Positions 39,667-43,745 of a stretch of 43,745 nucleotides of DNA are shown here, one piece after another; within the stretch, counting starts at the first letter, position 1; each line of letters starts with the position of its first letter. Position numbers and translations under genes: made by a program. The stretch comes from CAYXVF01 sp964468125 (lineage in GTDB: Bacteria; Myxococcota; XYA12-FULL-58-9; CAYXVF01): positions 1-43,745 of the forward strand of contig CAYXVF010000051.1 in NCBI GenBank assembly GCA_964468125.1. Direction: 5' to 3'. The notes below the pieces were generated by a model. The model saw only the letters and a program-made list of their open reading frames with translations, made no database searches and was not told where the DNA came from.

Positions 39667-41943
39667 TCAGTCGATGACATCGTAGTCGAGACCTTCGACC
39701 GCCGCGGGCAAGCCCGGGCGGAAGATCAGCACCGTATCCGACGCCTCGTAGGTGACGAACATGTAGGTCGTCTCCGTGCTCGCGCTCGCGGGCGCCACGG
39801 CCACGAGGGTGCTGTTGGGCGCGTTCCCCTGCCCTGGCCGGAGCGTCTGGCTGTCCGGGGCTGCCCGCCCGGGGAGCTGAAAGAGCGTCGAATCCTGCAC
39901 CGTGAAGAAGAAGGTCGCGAACTGATCTTCTGTGGTCCGACGCAGCTGAGGAGACAGGGGGCTCTCGCCTTCGGTCGGGTAGCGCTCGCATGCACTCAGG
40001 TCCGGACGGGTGACGAGGTCATCGCGGATCCGGAAGAGCAGTCCCTCCAGCCGCCCCTCGCGACCACCTGGGCCAAACAGCTCGCCGGGGCGGACCCGAC
40101 CGACCTGCGTGTTGCCCGTCCGTCCTACCGTGAACGAGTCGCCCGCGCGGATTTCGTAGCTGAGGCCAGACTGGCCGCCGAAACAGGCGACCGGCAGCGG
40201 GTCGATCTCCGTGTTCGCCGGGTCGAAGGCTGACGGCCCCAGGATCACTCCATCTCCCGCGAAGCCGATCACCCGCCGTTCGAGCTCACAGCTGGCGCCG
40301 GTCTCGAGCGCCGCGCTGCACTCGGCCTGTGACAGGTCGGGGCTCGACAGGATGGAGACGACATCGCCGATCTCGATTCCGCTCTCCGAGAGGTCTAGGT
40401 CGAGGTCCGTCAGCACCTCGCCCGGTGCAAAACCGTCCGGCGGATCGTCGAGTCGCCCGCCCCCCTGGAGCCGTCGCAGGTTCGATAGGGGGGGTTCCCA
40501 GTCCAAGCGCCAAACGGTGAAGCCTGGCCGGACACCCGGTTGGATCAGGACACCGGTCTTTTCCTCTTCCGGTGGCGGCATCTGCGGATCTTCGTCGAGC
40601 GGGGTGTAGCGCAGGCACTGAAAACGCGCCTGAGGCTCCATGCGCGAGTCGAGGGGAACGTCGGGACAGACGTCGACAAAGTCGTCGAGCTCGACGAGCG
40701 TGCCGTCGTCGAGCGTGAACGACACCTCTTCAACGAGCACCTCCGGGTCCTGACAGAAGCCGTTCTCCGCAATGCGAGGCAGGAGCGTTCCATCCGGTTC
40801 ACGGATCGACAACCAGCGGATCGAGCTCGTCTGGCCGAAGTTATCCTCGCCGACCACTACCGCATATTCGTCGAGACGCTCGCGCACCGAGGAGGAGTTC
40901 TCATCCGTGCAGTCGAGCCGCAGGTCCGGATGGCCGAGCGTGGTGCTCAGCGCCTCGATGCGGCGCGGAATGATCCCGAGGTAGAGCGCGTCGTAGGGTT
41001 GAGAGCTCGCGTTCAAGGTCGAGAAGTCATCGGCGGTACAGATCGATCGAGTCGCGGGATGGGCCCCCTCGCACACGCTTTCGTCGGCACAGGGACTGAT
41101 GCAGCGAAACTGCGGGGAAGTACGCGAGAACGCGGGCAACTCGGTCAAACCGGCTCCGATGTCGTCGAATATGAGGATATCGCGGAGCGAGGGACGCGCG
41201 ACCATCAGGATGCTGCCATCACCGCTGACGGCGAGGTCGCTGGCCGGCGCGACCGTCGAACGCCGCTCGACGGCGCCCGTGGAACGGTCGACGCGAACGA
41301 CCTCGTCGCTCGCCGCATCGATCGCGAAGAGCAGTGCCCCGTCGGCGCTTGCGGCCATGCGCTGGGGTCTTCCGCCCGTGTCGTAGATCTGATCGAGACC
41401 GATGCGCGGGCCTTCGCCCGTCTCTTGGAAACTCAGTGCCACGATCTGCCCAACGCCACTCAACGACACAAAGAAACGGCCGAGACATGGCCTGAGGCAT
41501 AGGCTCGAGCTCGGATCGGGCTCGATGCCCACCGGGATCGCCCCAGGAGGCCCGAGCGCGAAGGTGTACACCTCGCCAGCGCCGTTACGCACCACCCGAA
41601 GCGCATCTGCGTCCACGAGGCGCAGCACTCCGTTGATCGGGTCGAGCACGGCAACGACGCGTCCATCGTTGCTGACCGCCAGGTCAGTCGGGTTTGGACC
41701 TGCGGGAATGCGAAGCGGGTTGAAGACCGACGGCGACTCGACGAAGTCGTTGTTGGTCACCCCTTCGCTCACATCCACCACTCGAAGCGCATCTTCCGCC
41801 GAGTTCGCAACGAAGAGCAGATTCTTCTCACTCCCGCCGATTACGATCCCCGCGGGACCTGCGAACTGGGACGCAGCCACCGGCGTGGTTTCGTCGCAGG
41901 CGAAGAGTGCGACCGTCAGGAAGAGCAAGAAAGAGCGGTTCAT
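39667..41943 (-). CDS. Large secreted lipoprotein, probable YVTN/beta-propeller type
   Basis: 758 residues. A signal peptide ends at LFAC (cysteine at residue 16), predicting lipid anchoring. Repeats of the beta-propeller kind are visible: NLLFVANSAEDALRVVDVSE, PTDLAVSNDGRVVAVLDPIN, PQRMAASADGALLFAIDAAS, ASDLAVSGDGSILMVARPS. A cysteine-containing region (about 280-310 and 340-450) and a beta-rich second half follow. Its ATG overlaps the stop of the upstream lipoprotein gene (ATGA). Such proteins usually serve as surface scaffolds or binding platforms. The partner and role are unknown. Confidence 0.8.
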   Translation of the reverse strand: MNRSFLLFLTVALFACDETTPVAASQFAGPAGIVIGGSEKNLLFVANSAEDALRVVDVSEGVTNNDFVESPSVFNPLRIPAGPNPTDLAVSNDGRVVAVLDPINGVLRLVDADALRVVRNGAGEVYTFALGPPGAIPVGIEPDPSSSLCLRPCLGRFFVSLSGVGQIVALSFQETGEGPRIGLDQIYDTGGRPQRMAASADGALLFAIDAASDEVVRVDRSTGAVERRSTVAPASDLAVSGDGSILMVARPSLRDILIFDDIGAGLTELPAFSRTSPQFRCISPCADESVCEGAHPATRSICTADDFSTLNASSQPYDALYLGIIPRRIEALSTTLGHPDLRLDCTDENSSSVRERLDEYAVVVGEDNFGQTSSIRWLSIREPDGTLLPRIAENGFCQDPEVLVEEVSFTLDDGTLVELDDFVDVCPDVPLDSRMEPQARFQCLRYTPLDEDPQMPPPEEEKTGVLIQPGVRPGFTVWRLDWEPPLSNLRRLQGGGRLDDPPDGFAPGEVLTDLDLDLSESGIEIGDVVSILSSPDLSQAECSAALETGASCELERRVIGFAGDGVILGPSAFDPANTEIDPLPVACFGGQSGLSYEIRAGDSFTVGRTGNTQVGRVRPGELFGPGGREGRLEGLLFRIRDDLVTRPDLSACERYPTEGESPLSPQLRRTTEDQFATFFFTVQDSTLFQLPGRAAPDSQTLRPGQGNAPNSTLVAVAPASASTETTYMFVTYEASDTVLIFRPGLPAAVEGLDYDVID

Positions 41944-43526
41944 CGCGCACGCTCCGCGGGGTCGAGACGGCTGTTGCGGATCAGGTGGGCGAGATTGAAG
42001 TCCGCCGGATCCGACGCGCTCAGATCCACCAGCGCGACCGCATGTTCATAGAACAAGGTGACCACGACGTACTCGCGACCATTGAGTACCGTCGTCGCCA
42101 GCGAGAGCGGACCGCCGGGCGCGTCTATGCGGCCGATCACCGGCATCTCGGCGCTCAAGGCATCGAGGATGAAGAGCGAGTCCTGGTCGAGATCCGCGAC
42201 GACGAGCACGTCTGGACCGGAGACACGCTCGAGGTAGAGGATCCCGGACGGCTGTCCCCGGAGCGCGGTGATCGCATCTACCTCATAGCCGGGGCGCCGC
42301 GTCACCTCAATCTCGCCCTGGGCGTTCGTCCGCTCGATGGGGGTAATCGTCGCATCCATCCGGATCACCGAGCCTCGGGCGCTGTCCCCGGCGGTGCGGG
42401 CGGTCACCCGTGTCGCGCCGTAGGCGAAGCGTCCGTCCGGCGAAAAGGTCAGGTCCGCGAATTCACGGCCGCCGACCTCCGTGCCGATCACGAAATTCGT
42501 GTTGTAGCGGTCCTCACCGGTGAGAAAGAGGTCGAGGTCGATGTGCACGAGCCCGGCCCGCTGGGTGCCTCCGTTCGCGATGATCCCCGCGGCTGCCATG
42601 AAGTTGTAGGGCTCGCTAGCGCCGGGGGCGACGGGCACCTGCACCACTCGATTGAAGCGTCCCTGACTGAGCAGGAGCTCGGAGCGGCCGTAGTCGACCA
42701 GCTCGTCTTCCACGTAGCAGGCGTTCGGATTGTCTCGGCGTTCATCGTCCGTTCGTCGCGCCTCGTTCGGCAGACCCGCCGAGTTGAGCTCGCGGTCATC
42801 GTAAGTCCCGAGGCAGAGGAACTGCTCTTGGTCGATCGCGCTCAGCGCGTTCAAGCGCGCAATCGAGAGCTGCCCCGCAAAGAGAAACCGTTCGGTGTCC
42901 GTTCCATCATCGAACAGGAAACTCGTGAGGCTGTAAGGATCGCTCACATCAAAGTCTGTGAGGTCCGCTTGTTCCGAGCTCACGTCCTCGGCGGCGTCGC
43001 CGGTGATCTCGAAGAGATGAGCCCGGTCGCAATCGGTTCGACGCTCCGCCAATGACAGTCTTGCCTCCGCGTCCGGGTCTCCGCAGCTGGGCGATCGTTC
43101 GTCGTCGATCTCGATGACCGAAACAAGGCGGTCCGATCGGTGAGCAACATAGAGAATGTCGTCCCCCGGCGCGATGACGCCCCCGAGGGAGGGGATGCGC
43201 AGCTGACTCGTCACCACATCAACGAAGACACCCGGCAGGTTTTCGTTCGGATCCTTGCGCACCGGATCGATGAGCGGCTCTCCGCTCGCGACCACCGCTT
43301 CGAGGTCGATCGTCGACAGCCAGCCGGAGTTGAACTGGAGATCGAAGTTGGAATTCACGACGTAGGCGAGATCGCCGCTCTGGTTCAACGAAAGACCGAT
43401 CGGAAAATAGAACACGTCGTCCGGAGGCGGCGTCCCGACCAGATCTTGCGCACAGGCTGCGCCCCCCAGCACGGAGAGCGCGCCGAGCGCTCCCAGGAAC
43501 CGAGAGCGCGATCTGTTGAGCGTCAT
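41940..43526 (-). CDS. Secreted lipoprotein-like protein with propeller repeats
   Basis: 528 residues from the ATG at 43526; AAGGAG and AGAGG precede it. The signal peptide ends GGAAC near residue 25, a weaker lipobox. Repeats resemble those of the next gene: IGLSLNQSGDLAYVVNSNFD, DILYVAHRSDRLVSVIEIDD, DLTFSPDGRFAYGATRVTA, VLVVADLDQDSLFILDALS. This fits a beta-propeller on the cell surface. The two genes overlap by 4 bases and probably arose by duplication or work as a pair. The reading from 43616 adds residues before the signal peptide and is rejected. Confidence 0.8.
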   Translation of the reverse strand: MTLNRSRSRFLGALGALSVLGGAACAQDLVGTPPPDDVFYFPIGLSLNQSGDLAYVVNSNFDLQFNSGWLSTIDLEAVVASGEPLIDPVRKDPNENLPGVFVDVVTSQLRIPSLGGVIAPGDDILYVAHRSDRLVSVIEIDDERSPSCGDPDAEARLSLAERRTDCDRAHLFEITGDAAEDVSSEQADLTDFDVSDPYSLTSFLFDDGTDTERFLFAGQLSIARLNALSAIDQEQFLCLGTYDDRELNSAGLPNEARRTDDERRDNPNACYVEDELVDYGRSELLLSQGRFNRVVQVPVAPGASEPYNFMAAAGIIANGGTQRAGLVHIDLDLFLTGEDRYNTNFVIGTEVGGREFADLTFSPDGRFAYGATRVTARTAGDSARGSVIRMDATITPIERTNAQGEIEVTRRPGYEVDAITALRGQPSGILYLERVSGPDVLVVADLDQDSLFILDALSAEMPVIGRIDAPGGPLSLATTVLNGREYVVVTLFYEHAVALVDLSASDPADFNLAHLIRNSRLDPAERAR

Positions 43527-43531
43527 CCCTC

Positions 43532-43745
43532 TCACATCTCCTTGGAGGCGTTGGCTTCGCGGATCGCGGCTTGGGCTGCCGCGAGGCGAGCTGCGGGCAC
43601 TCGGAACGGCGAACAACTGACGTAGCTCAGACCGACCCGGTGGAAAAAGGCGATCGAGCTCGCCTCGCCCCCGTGCTCGCCGCAGACCCCGAGCTTGATC
43701 TCGGGTTTGGCCATCTTGCCTTTTTCGATCGCAATCTCCACCAGA
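43532..43745 (-). CDS. ppdK: Pyruvate phosphate dikinase, C-terminal fragment (cut by window edge)
   Basis: Only the last 71 codons are in the window; the gene continues beyond 43745. The residues KPEIKLGVCGEHGGEASSIA and SYVSCSPFRVPAARLAAAQ are the C-terminal pyruvate-binding end of pyruvate phosphate dikinase, including the catalytic Cys of the CGEHGG motif. The enzyme interconverts pyruvate and phosphoenolpyruvate with ATP and phosphate. It ends 5 bases before the lipoprotein gene start, so it may be transcribed with it. Confidence 0.93.
   Translation of the reverse strand, partial: LVEIAIEKGKMAKPEIKLGVCGEHGGEASSIAFFHRVGLSYVSCSPFRVPAARLAAAQAAIREANASKEM

Overview
The window is a 43.7 kb, GC-rich, densely packed chromosomal segment from a Gram-negative bacterium. 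Lipoprotein signals, OmpA domains, an RND pump and a broken gene starting with the DDTSCAAEIG-type N-terminus common in myxobacterial proteins suggest Myxococcota (delta-group). This assignment is an inference; no rRNA, tRNA, insertion sequence or CRISPR array was seen.

Layout. (1) 30-8251, minus strand: aminopeptidase P, an RND permease with its periplasmic adaptor, and an MsbA-type ABC exporter. (2) 8326-12046: an EamA transporter, a lipoprotein, an IscA/ErpA-type Fe-S protein, a tandem PilZ protein and a frame-broken pseudogene. (3) 12101-27302, plus strand: a 13-gene envelope cluster. Its first part encodes two substrate-binding/OmpA chimeras, a von Willebrand A protein, a CDP-alcohol phosphatidyltransferase and a lysine-tailed membrane protein. 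A putative zinc-protease lipoprotein follows. The second part encodes a two-TM helical protein, a PspA/ESCRT-III-like protein, a complete NitT/TauT-type ABC importer (lipoprotein receptor, permease, ATPase), a Ycf46-like double AAA+ ATPase and a 602-residue protein of unknown family. Many junctions overlap by 1-4 bases. (4) 27331-33718, minus strand: an alpha/beta hydrolase, a stand-alone M41-like peptidase, a helical protein, a cysteine desulfurase, two acyl-CoA dehydrogenases and an enoyl-CoA hydratase. (5) 34083-39574, minus strand: rpsP-khpA-rimM-trmD-rplS, then a degenerate YhaN-like coiled-coil protein, yraN and rsmI. (6) 39667-43745, minus strand: two large secreted lipoproteins, probably beta-propellers, and the 3' end of pyruvate phosphate dikinase.

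The most interesting part is region 3. A membrane-remodelling protein of the PspA fold, an AAA+ ATPase with Vps4/FtsH-like pore residues, and three ligand-binding receptors (two tethered to peptidoglycan by OmpA domains) are encoded together with an importer and a lipid-headgroup transferase. My working hypothesis is a ligand-sensing envelope-maintenance machine. No single gene proves this; it rests on co-orientation, overlapping stop/start codons and domain content.
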